Notes: generated by a model from the sequence alone, not told the origin. Shown: positions 45,810-55,518, numbered from the stretch's first letter. The stretch is DNA of 64,000 bases from Strongylocentrotus droebachiensis (GCA_035222895.1 JAVYIG010000889.1:362829-426828); one strand, 5' to 3'. Made by a program: numbers and translations.

Positions 45810-48115
45810 AAATCAAGATTTATTTATTTATTCATTTGTTTGGCATCTTTATACAGAGTAACATGTTCAGATATACATAATTATTACAGAACATTGCTAA
45901 AAGCATTAAAATAGGCTAGTTAACAACAGGGCTCTGTTAAAAACATCATAATTCGGACAATGAACAATATTATATACAAAAATGACAGGGCTATCGTAGT
46001 CTCTAACACACACTTTTTCCCATTTTTTTTTTATCAGAGATTTCATTCACAATAAATCATTACATAAAGAATCAATGTAAATAGTTCCATACAAATACAA
46101 AACTTCATTTCGTTTTCTTAACACAAATAAATTATTCACAAAACAATAAGCAAATAAGGAGAATAATAGAATGGTATCACTACATTTTCTGATAATAATA
46201 ATAACATACTGAACTTAGTTATTACATGTACCATTATTCCTGAAAAATAACATAATACATATTTGTATACAATGCCCCTCCGTTAACCCTCCACCCCTTC
46301 TACTATTTAACCCCCCCCCCCCTGTAAACATTCACATTCACACTCACAAGCTTGCACATCACAAACATACACAAATTTACACGCGTACAACACTGGACAC
46401 ACACACACACACGCACGCACGCACGCACACGCACACAGACTTCTACACACACCACTACAGGGAAATGCTGTCAACCGTGGACCAAGTTTAGTACTTGTGT
46501 GTGTGTGCGTAGGTAATCATCAGCAACCGCGGACCACTCCATAGAAAACTACATCAAACCGCGGACGTACCTCCTATGGGATGATCCAGGTAGCGAGCGC
46601 CTCTCCCGCGCAGTCAAAAGGGGGCGCTGTGACATTTCGCGATACACATCGGACTGATCCAGTCGATGTTGCCTACACGCTGTGACATCTAATATTCAAA
46701 CGCCCCCTACGTCGTAAATTTGATACGGCGGAACCGGTATCGCAACCGTGGACGGTCCCCCATTGCAGGTACGTCCGCGGTTTGAGGTAGTTTTCTATGG
46801 AGTGGTCCGCGGTTGCTGGCGTTTTCCTACGCACATCATCATCACACTCACGCTTACGTCACATGCACTCAGGTAAAGCTACACTATCTGTTTACACCTG
46901 TTTACAAAATACAAATTACATTAAAATCAAGCATAACATTAATTTGACATCACTGTTACTCCCCCCCCCCCCCCCCCCCATCCCCTCCACCTTCATAAAC
47001 AAAAATATAGTTAAGGACTGGGCAGATCGGTATTCATCAGACAAACAATTCCATTCATTTATACCAACAGTTACGAATGTCCTCTGATAATATCAGGTTT
47101 TACATTGAGGGGTACGCAATAATAATCTGCTTCCTTGCTTCGTGTTACACGTGTTGAAATATAGGACAAATTTACTACATAACTGAGATGGTGCTATTCC
47201 ACTTACACATTTATACACCATGCATAATATTGACTTCTTAAACGATTCGTTCAGAGTAGGCCAGGCTAGTATTCGAAAAACTGTTCCCGATGAAGTTTCC
47301 CATGTATATACACTAAGATATATGCTGCTCGTGTGTATAGCGTGTTTAATATTTTGTAGTTTGATTCAGATCTAGATGACCAGACAGTTGAACAATATAA
47401 TGCATGGGGGAGAACAAAACCCAATATAATCTCTTAAGTTGATCAACATTAAATATATACTTATTTCTTCTATTTAAGCCAAGTTTTTGTTTCATGACTG
47501 TTACAATAGAAGCAACATGAGATTTGAATGTTAGTGTATAATCAATCGTCACACCCAGAGACTTATATTCTGATACACATTCTAATAAAGTACCATTTGT
47601 TGTAACGGATATTTTTTATCCTGCAAGGTATTCAATCGTCGAGAACAAAAAAGGCATCACTTTCATTTGTTTTAATCATTTAATACCAATCTATTTTTAG
47701 ATGTCCACGTGCGAAATTCATTCATTGCAGAATTAAGTTAACTTTCAACCAAATCTAACATACAGAGTTGCATCGTCAGCAAACACAACTTTTCCTAACT
47801 TGATACTAGAAAACAAATCATTAATATAGATTGTAAACAACAGGGGCTCTAAAACCGAGCCTTGTGGTACCCCAGAGATAGTTGACCTTGTATTAGATAA
47901 TTTACCCCCTATTTCTGTCGATTGGTCCTTGAAGCAAAAGTAAGACTTAAACCATGCCAATGCATTATCAGAGCATCATATTATAGAAAGTGTTTTAAGC
48001 AATACATCATAATTAACAGAATCAAAGGCTTTACACATATCAATAGTGCCCAGTCATCAACCATAGGCCTACACAATAAAGCACTTTCACATGAATGCTT
48101 TGGTCTGAGTTGATT
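45810..48115 (-). mobile_element. Degenerate LINE (CR1/L2/Jockey-like) 3' half
   Basis: On the minus strand, reading downward from about 48115, frames give KHSCESALL, then (shifted) KAFDSVNYDVLLKTLSII with an in-frame stop. Then come SDNALAWFKSYF, GVPQGSVLEPLLFTIYINDL and the catalytic FADDATLY (about 47745-47960), and further on IDYTLTFKSHVASIVTVMKQ (47346-47552). These are reverse transcriptase motifs of CR1/L2/Jockey-type LINEs. The sequence down to a TTTATTTATTTATTCATTTG block near 45820 may be its 3' UTR. It is interrupted by a foldback element at 46505-46836 and by frameshifts, so it is dead. Confidence 0.72.
46505..46836. mobile_element. Foldback element with ~70-bp arms
   Basis: The left arm 46505-46574 and right arm 46766-46836 are inverted repeats (shared AGCAACCGCGGACCACTCCA and AACCGCGGACGTACCT). 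The core of about 190 bases is GC-richer than its surroundings and non-coding. It is inserted in the LINE 3' region. Confidence 0.8.
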
Positions 48116-48206
48116 TGTTTGTTTGTTTTTTGCAGAGGTAGCAAGTTGCTCTATAATGTTTTAAGATTCATATCTAAGTTATATTCGTCCCATCTTTGTA
48201 TGGTAT

Positions 48207-48536
48207 TGTGACGAGATCTGGTTCCATGAACTTGGTAGCAATTCCGAACGACACGAACCAGGTCTCGTCTTATAAATCAGTCAACTCTCCCAGACAGTCG
48301 ACTCTCACAACTCACAACTATTCAACGAGGATCTCAATCATGCATTCATCAATCACTTCAATCAAAGTAATATCCGAGACAAATAACGACAACTTACAAT
48401 GATGTTTGATCTTTCAGCTTACTTTACTGCATTACTTACTGCATCAGTACAAAACACGGACTGCCCGTTCGCAGCGTTATCAAATCAGACCAAAATGTCG
48501 CCCTCTTCAGGTTAAACACTGTAACATTCCGTCACA
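48207..48536 (-). repeat. Gypsy 3' LTR
   Basis: 330 bp with TG...CA ends, reading the same as the LTR at 55519-55848. It is preceded (minus-strand sense) by the polypurine tract. Confidence 0.95.
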
Positions 48537-48548
48537 CAACCCCCCACT
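48537..48548 (-). promoter_or_regulatory. Gypsy polypurine tract
   Basis: The minus strand reads AGTGGGGGGTTG directly against the 3' LTR. Its position and G-richness fit a plus-strand priming tract. Confidence 0.7.
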
Positions 48549-48989
48549 TAGACTAGAACGTCCTCGTTCTAAACCTACTGAAACGACATTTTAAACATAG
48601 CTCAACAATATAGGCATTAAAAACATGTAAAACGGTTTTTACTATTAGTTCTTGTTTTCCTAACCAATCTATAAGAAAGTCCAAGCAAATCAACGTAATA
48701 AGCTACACATTTGCCTTTTTCTCTTCTTCCTGTTATTTTTATAGATATATAATTATATAACACAAGTAATCACAATACAAAGACATTGATCAACAATGTC
48801 CAAAATACGTTTGGAAATGTAAAGAATATCAAAACACTTTTCTCGTAAGATCACTAGTAATACTTAAGTTACAACAACAACAAAAAACCTGACCTCTAGT
48901 AGGCCTACCTGATTTAAGCAATTTGTAAACTGTAGGCCTATAGTTGTAATCAAAACAGATCAAGTAAACCAGTAAGATTTAGTGTTAAC
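48549..48989 (-). other. Gypsy non-coding 3' region
   Basis: About 440 AT-rich bases lie between the zinc-finger ORF stop and the polypurine tract. No ORF or repeat is seen. Confidence 0.6.
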
Positions 48990-49658
48990 TTAAACAAGTA
49001 TGAAGCGGTCGAAGAACTCCTTCGTCTTTCTCGTACGAACTACGCGTCCTTCAATAGTAAAGGTCGTCGTAATCCTCTTCTCAACTCTCGCTTTCTTGAA
49101 AACCGGTCTGTCTGTACGCGCATTTCCAGTGGCACCCTCTCCTCCACTCTCAGCTTCTTCCGACGAAGATGATGCTGATGACGATGACGAAACCACCTCA
49201 TCCTGGGATGCGGCTCTCTTAAGCATGGCAAGAGGCTTGCCTCTGGCATGTCTGGAAGAATCAATACTAGGCACTGGAGTTGGATGTACACTTATAATGG
49301 CTGTGTTGTTTTCCTGTGGCTGGTCTCTGTCGTCTCTCTTCGTCTCCGGACAACGTCGATCTGGGGATTTTGCCCTTTCACCGCCCCGGCCCACCGGTTC
49401 TCTTTCTTTGCTCGACTCTCTTCTGGAAACCGTGCGCTGTTCGTCCTTTCGGTGTCCGTCCACGTGCCTTTCATAATTCCCCCGCCTGGTAGAGGAATAA
49501 TCGCAGGTCTTGCAGTTCCACTTCCGGGATCCATCCCGATGGTTCTCCCCGATATGGCGCATCAGGCTGCGGTGGTACAAGAACGTGGAAAGACATTCTC
49601 GGCACTTGTAAAGCCGGTCCCCATCCAAGTCCTCTGGTTTCTTCCACTCCTTAGACAT
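48990..49658 (-). CDS. Gypsy third ORF: two-finger C2H2 protein in the env position
   Basis: It encodes 222 residues from an ATG at 49658 (an upstream in-frame ATG at 49688 is also possible). Two classical zinc fingers are visible. The first has Cys19, Cys22, His35 and His40 (C-x2-C-x12-H-x4-H); the second has Cys49, Cys52, His65 and His69 (C-x2-C-x12-H-x3-H). A basic/acidic linker, a Ser/Glu-rich stretch (about 165-185) and a basic C-terminus follow. There is no signal peptide or membrane helix, so it is not an envelope protein. A splice acceptor (TTCTTCACAATTGCAG) ends four bases before this ATG, suggesting translation from a spliced mRNA, as for env in retroviruses. The fingers suggest nucleic-acid binding; the role (RNA packaging, integration targeting, host gene control) is unknown. 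Confidence 0.85.
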   Translation of the reverse strand: MSKEWKKPEDLDGDRLYKCRECLSTFLYHRSLMRHIGENHRDGSRKWNCKTCDYSSTRRGNYERHVDGHRKDEQRTVSRRESSKEREPVGRGGERAKSPDRRCPETKRDDRDQPQENNTAIISVHPTPVPSIDSSRHARGKPLAMLKRAASQDEVVSSSSSASSSSEEAESGGEGATGNARTDRPVFKKARVEKRITTTFTIEGRVVRTRKTKEFFDRFILV

Positions 49659-49662
49659 TATT

Positions 49663-49682
49663 CTGCAATTGTGAAGAACAAA
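49663..49682 (-). promoter_or_regulatory. Candidate splice acceptor for the zinc-finger ORF
   Basis: The minus strand reads TTTGTTCTTCACAATTGCAG, a pyrimidine-rich tract ending in CAG, placed after the pol stop and just before the ORF's ATG (49658). Confidence 0.6.
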
Positions 49683-49715
49683 ACACAAATAATTATTTAT
49701 GTCGATAATTCTTAT

Positions 49716-52700
49716 TTAATAAAAGAAATCTGGTGGTTTTCGTCTTCTTCTGGGATAGCGACTCTCAATCACGGGAGTCTGAGGTAGATCAGGGGGAAGA
49801 TCGAGCCCGGGTTGATGATCATCAGGCAAGTTCTCATCAAGCTGGGGTTGATCATCAGCAGGGGTCTCATCAAGCTGGGGTTGATGATCATCTGACAAAG
49901 TTTCATCACTGGCAGGGCTGATCTCTTCTGGTATGACCTCAGGGGAAAGATTAGGAGAATCAGCAAAGGGAAATTCCTCCTCAGGAACTCTAAGGCGATA
50001 CTCCCATGCTCGAAGATCTTCACCAGTGTACAGCTTGAGCCTATCTACATGTACTACCTTTGCTTTCGATCGGCGACTCAGCTGAATCCGAAACGTAACA
50101 TCTGAGATCTTCGTAACCACTAGGTAAGGACCCATCCATCGCAGCTGTAATTTCGGGGAAACCCCCTTCTTCTTGCTGTGATCATATAACCAAACAAACT
50201 GCCCTTCCTTGAGATTAGTGGTGGTAGTTTTCCTGTCATAATTGCGTTTCTGACGCCTGGCACTCTTCCTAAGACACTCGCTAGCCCGTTCGTGAGCTTG
50301 TTGTAGATTCTGGCGTAGCTTTTCAGCGTAGTCTGTTTTTGGTTCATCACAGCTAGGATAATTTGGATTCTCCATAGTCAGGTCTATTGGAAGCGTCACT
50401 TCTCTCCCGAGCATGAGCATGTTGGGTGACTCTCCCGTGGATTCTTGTGCAGTACAGCGATATGCGCTAGTTGCATATGGCAAGCACTCATCCCATTCCC
50501 TAGACTTCTTTGACTGCTCGATGAGCATGGCGGTGATATTGATGAGGGTTTTGTTGAACCTCTCAATGAGCCCATCTGATTTCGGGTTGTAAGCTGTTGT
50601 TCTTGTCTTTCGAATGCCCAACAGGAAACACATCTCTGCAAACACCTGCGATTCAAAATTAGTTCCTTGATCGGTATGTAGTTCACGAGGGACACCAAAA
50701 CGGCACACAAATTCTTCGACAAACTTTTGGGCCACTGTTGTAGCTCGAGCATCCGGAAGCGCATACGCTTCCATCCATTTGCTCTTATAATCCCCTACTA
50801 CAAGGATCCACTGATTCCCATGGATGGTCTTGGGTAAAGGCCCGACAAGGTCCATTGCTACTCTTTCCATTGGCTCTCCCACCTCGTACTGTTGAAGTCG
50901 AGCACGTGCCCTCTTTGAGGGGGATTTTCTTCTGGCGCACAGGTCACACGACCGGATGAATGACCTCACGTCTCCGGACACGCCTGACCAATGAACCCTC
51001 TGTTTTACGTTTGACAATGTCTTGGTAACGCCTAGATGACCTCCTGTTGTACCCCCATGGATTGCTTCTAGGTATTCTTTTCGGTACTTCCGTGGCAGGA
51101 TAACCTTCCATTTCACGCATGCCCCATCCGACGTCTCCCATTTTCTGCATAGTACTCCTTGCTTGCAATCCAATTGGTCCCACTGAGCCCAGTACGTTTT
51201 CTTTGCAGCTGTCGAGTTGGCTATTGTTTCCCAATCTGGTCTACAGCTTCTTCCTTCCTTAGCCTTCAATACCCAGCTCATACTATCATCTTCCAACTGG
51301 CCTTCTCTTAAGGCCTCTCGAGTGACCCCAGGTAAGGCAATAATTGCCCTACAATGGAACTGGACTTGCTCGGAGGGAGTATCTGTCTCTGTAGATGTGT
51401 CTTCGCCGTCACTTGTGTCATCAACAAGGCCACACTGAGAACATGGTTTTCTGGACAGACTGTCGGCATTCACATGTTTCTTTCCTGGACGATGGTGTAT
51501 TGTCAGTTTGTATGCTGCGATAACCTCGATCCAACGTGCCAATTGGCCCTCTGGATTTTTGAAGTTGAGGAGCCACTGCAAAGAAGCGTGGTCTGTTCTA
51601 ACGGTCAGCTTCCTACCGTAGAGATACTGCTTGAAGTATTTCAAATAGAACACAACTGCTAGCAGCTCGCGACGGGTCACACAGTAGTTCCTCTCAGCCC
51701 TCGATAGCTTCTTGCTTGCGTAAGCGACTACTTTTTCCTCGCCTTCCTGAATTTGGGACAACACAGCCCCTATACCATTCTGACTGGCATCAGTGTCAAG
51801 CAGGAAATCCCCCTCTGGTAAGGGACATACTAGGATCGGAGCCTGGATAAGGCACTCCTTCAACTCTTCGAAAGCTCTTTGACATTCGTCATTCCACTCG
51901 AAACGCCTAGCCTTCTCAGTCAGTTCATGAAGTGGTGATGCGATGGATGCGAACCCGCGAATGAACTTGCGGTAATAGGATGCAAGCCCCAAGAAGCTTC
52001 GAACATCCTTGCTGCATGTGGGATTGGGCCAATTCCGAATGGTCTCGACCTTGGCAGGGTCGGTTGTGATTCCTTCTGAAGACACGATGTGACCTAGGTA
52101 TTTCACCGACTGTTGAAACAAATTGCACTTGGATGGTTTCAATTTCAAATTGGCTTCCCGGAGCCGCGCCAATGTTGTGCGAAGTCGTACGATTTGCTCA
52201 TCAACTGTCCGACCGAACACTATTACATCATCCAAATAGATGAGCAATATGTCCCATTGTAGACCAGCCATCACTTTCTCCATCAACCTCTCGAAAGTTG
52301 CGGGGGCATTACACAGCCCAAATGGCATTACCTTCCACTTGTATAGGCCACCGCGAACCACAAAAGATGATTTGTCTTGAGCTTCATTATCAAGGGCAAC
52401 TTGCCAATAGCCTGCAGCTAGATCTAAGGTTGAAAACCACTTGGCCCCGCCTAGTGCATCCAAGGTCTCATCTATTCGGGGGACAGGGTAGGCGTCTTTT
52501 ACAGTTGCTACATTCAGGCCGCGGTAATCTACACACAACCGTTTTGTACCGTCCTTCTTAGTCACAAGCACTACATTGGCTGCCCAGGGGCTATCGGAAG
52601 GTTCGATGAGACCTTCTTGCACTAATGATTTGACTTGGCGATCAATCTCTTGCTGATTGACGATAGGGTGACGTCGAAGGCGTTGTCTTATAGGTCTTGA

Positions 52701-53693
52701 ATTGCCGGTTTCGATGTGGTGTCTGACAGCATTGGTCCGGCCCAAATCGTGACTTCCAGAAGAAAATACATCTTGAAAATCCACGAGGCACTGTTTGATA
52801 GCTTGGTGATATTTCGGATCGATGTTGCTCAGGCTTCGTTGCAACAAGTCTTGTAGGTATGAAGGAACTTCATCGTTTCCACTATTCTCTGTCCTTTCCC
52901 CACTTTCATGCACTTCCGCTGGTGAGATCATCCCGACCATTGTTCCCTGGCGAAGTGTTATCTTGTTGTTCCCCGGGTTAAACAACCTCAGTGGCAAAAC
53001 ATCTGCCTCTGCAGTGACAAGGGACCTTGCCAACACCAGCCCATGGCGAGCCAATTCGCCTCCGCCTGCAACTGGTTCGATTATGGCAGTACCCGTCATC
53101 TCGTCCACACAGTTGGCGATCTCACCTTGCGCGAGCGTTTCTTGACCTGGTTGCACCTCAATAGTTTCTTTCACTAAAATCCTTCTTAGGAATGATCTCC
53201 CTATCTGGTTAAGGCATCGAATGTGTTCCCCGTTCAAGATGAGTTCCAGCCGGAAGAAGTCTAGAACCCCAGCGGTTGGAATCAAAAAGTCCATTCCAAG
53301 TATTACCTGGTTCCTAATATTAGCAAAGATGACCTTTACTGGAAAGATTGTCTTTCCAACTTTGACTTCTGTCCAGGCAACTCCTAGCACATCAAGTGGC
53401 GTTCCATCTACCTGCTGAACCCTGACGTTGTCTTGTTCAAGAACCGGTCTCTGCTCTTTCGCAATACTGTAGTACATGTCAGTTCTAACAATTGTGTCAG
53501 TTGAACCTGTATCGATGAGGAATCTACATTTTATAGACCTGATGGTACCCTCTACAAATAAGCCTTGCTTGGGTTCTTCGTTAGGTGTAAGTGTTACAAT
53601 CCTTCCATCATCAAGTCGACTAGGTCCGTTACTTCTTACAGCCTTCCCGTGGACCTTCCGGTCAGCTGTTCGTCGTTTCCCGACCTCTCCTTT
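49716..53693 (-). CDS. pol: Gypsy pol: protease, RT, RNase H, integrase
   Basis: An uninterrupted frame runs from just after a TGA at 53694-53696 to the stop at 49716; the first ATG is at 53477. Aspartic protease active site DTGST is at 53513, upstream of that ATG, so translation must enter from gag by frameshifting. Positions numbered from the ATG: protease ILGMDF about 59, reverse transcriptase motifs DYRGLN about 317 and YLDD about 414, RNase H TDAS about 562 and TDHASL about 628. Integrase follows, with zinc site (H807, H814, C844, C847), catalytic D876, D936 and E972 (35 residues between the last two), and a GPY-type motif WMGPYLV near 1114. The acidic tail contains repeats of DDHQPQLDE type. 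No chromodomain is seen. The enzyme looks intact. Confidence 0.95.
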   Translation of the reverse strand, partial: KGEVGKRRTADRKVHGKAVRSNGPSRLDDGRIVTLTPNEEPKQGLFVEGTIRSIKCRFLIDTGSTDTIVRTDMYYSIAKEQRPVLEQDNVRVQQVDGTPLDVLGVAWTEVKVGKTIFPVKVIFANIRNQVILGMDFLIPTAGVLDFFRLELILNGEHIRCLNQIGRSFLRRILVKETIEVQPGQETLAQGEIANCVDEMTGTAIIEPVAGGGELARHGLVLARSLVTAEADVLPLRLFNPGNNKITLRQGTMVGMISPAEVHESGERTENSGNDEVPSYLQDLLQRSLSNIDPKYHQAIKQCLVDFQDVFSSGSHDLGRTNAVRHHIETGNSRPIRQRLRRHPIVNQQEIDRQVKSLVQEGLIEPSDSPWAANVVLVTKKDGTKRLCVDYRGLNVATVKDAYPVPRIDETLDALGGAKWFSTLDLAAGYWQVALDNEAQDKSSFVVRGGLYKWKVMPFGLCNAPATFERLMEKVMAGLQWDILLIYLDDVIVFGRTVDEQIVRLRTTLARLREANLKLKPSKCNLFQQSVKYLGHIVSSEGITTDPAKVETIRNWPNPTCSKDVRSFLGLASYYRKFIRGFASIASPLHELTEKARRFEWNDECQRAFEELKECLIQAPILVCPLPEGDFLLDTDASQNGIGAVLSQIQEGEEKVVAYASKKLSRAERNYCVTRRELLAVVFYLKYFKQYLYGRKLTVRTDHASLQWLLNFKNPEGQLARWIEVIAAYKLTIHHRPGKKHVNADSLSRKPCSQCGLVDDTSDGEDTSTETDTPSEQVQFHCRAIIALPGVTREALREGQLEDDSMSWVLKAKEGRSCRPDWETIANSTAAKKTYWAQWDQLDCKQGVLCRKWETSDGACVKWKVILPRKYRKEYLEAIHGGTTGGHLGVTKTLSNVKQRVHWSGVSGDVRSFIRSCDLCARRKSPSKRARARLQQYEVGEPMERVAMDLVGPLPKTIHGNQWILVVGDYKSKWMEAYALPDARATTVAQKFVEEFVCRFGVPRELHTDQGTNFESQVFAEMCFLLGIRKTRTTAYNPKSDGLIERFNKTLINITAMLIEQSKKSREWDECLPYATSAYRCTAQESTGESPNMLMLGREVTLPIDLTMENPNYPSCDEPKTDYAEKLRQNLQQAHERASECLRKSARRQKRNYDRKTTTTNLKEGQFVWLYDHSKKKGVSPKLQLRWMGPYLVVTKISDVTFRIQLSRRSKAKVVHVDRLKLYTGEDLRAWEYRLRVPEEEFPFADSPNLSPEVIPEEISPASDETLSDDHQPQLDETPADDQPQLDENLPDDHQPGLDLPPDLPQTPVIESRYPRRRRKPPDFFY
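53675..53681 (-). promoter_or_regulatory. Candidate -1 ribosomal frameshift site (GGGAAAC)
   Basis: The heptamer G GGA AAC lies in the knuckle frame of gag as X XXY YYZ. The pol frame is -1 relative to it and is open from 53693, while the knuckle frame stops at TAA 53636-53638. Six bases downstream a potential structure begins: CAGC...GCTG enclosing GACC-GGAA-GGTC. GGTCC can also pair with GGACC further on. Confidence 0.7.
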
Positions 53694-55022
53694 TCAGGAA
53701 GAGGACATTCCCTTGCGAAATGTCCATTTGAAGCATATCAAATCTTCTTTTCTCCGCCATTTCTTGTCGGAATTTCCAGGAGTTGGTGGTTTGGGAACTC
53801 TCTCAGAAGAAAGAAATCTTTCATTCATGAGCCTTGTCATTGTCTCGAATTGTGTTGCCTGCCTTTCACACAAATGCTCCAATTTCTGGATGAGTTGCTC
53901 AGATTCCTTTTCTGAACCCCTCACCAATTTGTGCGGACGTCTCTCCGATCTTCGTTCTTCTTCGATTCTTTCATAGTTCTCTGTTTCTATGGCCGCACGA
54001 ATAGCTTCGTCAATGTCCTTTGGCCTAGCTCTGTGCACTCCTTCTCGGATAGTCCGGTCTTCTATTGCCTCAATAAAATGGTTCTTCTCGAGCCTTTTTC
54101 TCCCAACCTCTGGAATGTCTGGGTAGGCTTTGATTGCCAATTCACATATGACTTGGCCAAGTTCCTTCAGTGTTTCTGTTTGGCCTTGACGGCGATGACG
54201 CAATTCAAACAGAAAATTTTCTGCCTGTTGACTTGGGCCAAATCGCTGCTCTAGGAGCTTGGTCAGTCCCCTATACGTAAGTTTGCGATCGTGCTGATGG
54301 TCCAACAGACGGAGTGCTTCACCTTGAAGGCTTACAGTCAGAAAAGCACTTGCCTGCTCCTCTGTCCAACCATTTATATCTTTGCATGCTTCAAAGTGTT
54401 TCAAGTACTGATGCCACGATGTTTGTCCATTGAACCGATCAGGTGTTATGCAAGGCCTTTGGCTCTGTCTTGTTCCTATTGAACAATCTCTAGAAACTTC
54501 TTCTTTTATTTCCACATCACCCTGCTTGTTGTCAGGCTTCTTCGTAAGAGCCGATTTCGTTCTTCCACTGGCCTTTTCCCATGGAAAATTGGGATCGAAT
54601 CCTTCAAGGAAAGGGGACCCAATGTCCCCAGCCAACTCTTGAGAAAACATGGTATCCGGCACAGGAGTCGAACAATCGGTTCCAACCTTCCGGTCTGGGG
54701 TCAATAGCTCAGGATACAAGCCCTTCTTCTCTCCACATTCGGGCGTGTTTTCACCCTTGTTTCTCTCAGTGTACGGTCCATTGAAAACTATGTCCGTATC
54801 TACTCTCCTTCTCACAGATGGTTCTTCGAACTGTCCAAGCTTGACGGTACTTTGTGAAGACAGTCCCTGTTGTCTTGCTTCTATCAGATTAATTTTTGAC
54901 CGTGCATTGTCACGTTCCAACTGTAAAATTTGATTCTCCATTCGTAGACGTTCCAGCTCTGTGTTCAATTGAGTTAGGTCACATTCATTAACTGAGGACC
55001 TTTGATGCTCCTTTTTATCCAT
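53694..55022 (-). CDS. gag: Gypsy gag, truncated by a frameshift in the zinc knuckle
   Basis: It encodes 442 residues from ATG 55022, which has a strong context (CACCATGG). A heptad-rich coiled coil spans about 16-50 (LNTELERLRMENQILQLERD). A charged linker follows, then a capsid-like domain beginning ITPDRFNGQTSWHQYLKHFE near 192, and a basic Arg/Lys region near 350. The end should be a CCHC knuckle. The frame shows CFK, then shifts and stops at TGA 53694, while the remaining knuckle residues (HFAREC) are encoded in another frame that runs to TAA 53636. A deletion with length 2 modulo 3 explains this (about 11 nt if family spacing held). Gag of this copy would lack its nucleic-acid-binding end and could not reach the frameshift site in the right frame. 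Confidence 0.88.
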   Translation of the reverse strand: MDKKEHQRSSVNECDLTQLNTELERLRMENQILQLERDNARSKINLIEARQQGLSSQSTVKLGQFEEPSVRRRVDTDIVFNGPYTERNKGENTPECGEKKGLYPELLTPDRKVGTDCSTPVPDTMFSQELAGDIGSPFLEGFDPNFPWEKASGRTKSALTKKPDNKQGDVEIKEEVSRDCSIGTRQSQRPCITPDRFNGQTSWHQYLKHFEACKDINGWTEEQASAFLTVSLQGEALRLLDHQHDRKLTYRGLTKLLEQRFGPSQQAENFLFELRHRRQGQTETLKELGQVICELAIKAYPDIPEVGRKRLEKNHFIEAIEDRTIREGVHRARPKDIDEAIRAAIETENYERIEEERRSERRPHKLVRGSEKESEQLIQKLEHLCERQATQFETMTRLMNERFLSSERVPKPPTPGNSDKKWRRKEDLICFKWTFRKGMSSS

Positions 55023-55057
55023 GGTGAATTTATTAAGAGCTGTAGCACAAAGAACTT

Positions 55058-55386
55058 CTACCTCAAGTAGAACCTCAATTGGCACCTCAACTGACACCTC
55101 AACTTGGCACCTCAACTTGGCACCTCACCTGGCACCTCAACTTGGCACCTCAACTTGGCACCTCAACTTGGCACCTCACTTGGCACCTCACCTGGCACCT
55201 CAACTTGGCACCTCAACTTGGCACCTCACCTGGCACCTCAACTTGGCACCTCACCTTGCACCTCAACTTGGCACCTCAACTTGGCACCTCACCTGGCACC
55301 TCAACTTGGCACCTCAACTTGGCACCTCAACTTGGCACCTCAACTTGCACCTCAACTTGGCACCTCAACTTGGCACCTCACCTGGC
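55058..55386 (-). repeat. Gypsy leader minisatellite (12/13-bp units)
   Basis: About 25 units of CACCTCAACTTGG (13 bp) or CACCTCACCTGG (12 bp) on the plus strand lie between primer-binding site and gag start. Read in the element's sense, the 12-bp form gives CCAGGTGAGG, a close match to a splice donor (CAG|GTGAG), exactly at about 55123, 55186, 55224, 55287 and 55376. Open frames in both directions are by-products of the repeat. Confidence 0.92.
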
Positions 55387-55499
55387 TGCACTTCTCGATA
55401 GTTCGCAGCTCACGTTAGCACCTAAAAAGGTGGCGTGTTTTGAGTCCGTGTCTTAGTATGTAGTTTCACGCTGGAAGCATGACCCACGCTGTTTTAGTT

Positions 55500-55517
55500 G
55501 TCCCGCCGCTGCCACCA
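55500..55517 (-). promoter_or_regulatory. Gypsy primer-binding site
   Basis: One base after the 5' LTR the minus strand reads TGGTGGCAGCGGCGGGAC. The TGG start complements a tRNA CCA end. I cannot name the primer tRNA with confidence. Confidence 0.65.
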
Positions 55518-55518
55518 G

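Noticed and set aside
49000..49787. Plus-strand frames of 158 and 179 residues across the Gypsy 3' region
   Set aside because: Antisense shadows of the zinc-finger ORF and pol; no recognisable domains.
53694..53696. Stop-codon read-through (TGA) as the gag-pol strategy
   Set aside because: gag and pol share a frame only because of the deletion in the knuckle; the knuckle residues and slippery heptamer point to -1 frameshifting in the intact element.
55021..55456. Plus-strand frames with repeating APQLGTSTWHLNL
   Set aside because: Translation of the 12/13-bp minisatellite in the Gypsy leader, on the strand opposite to the element's genes.
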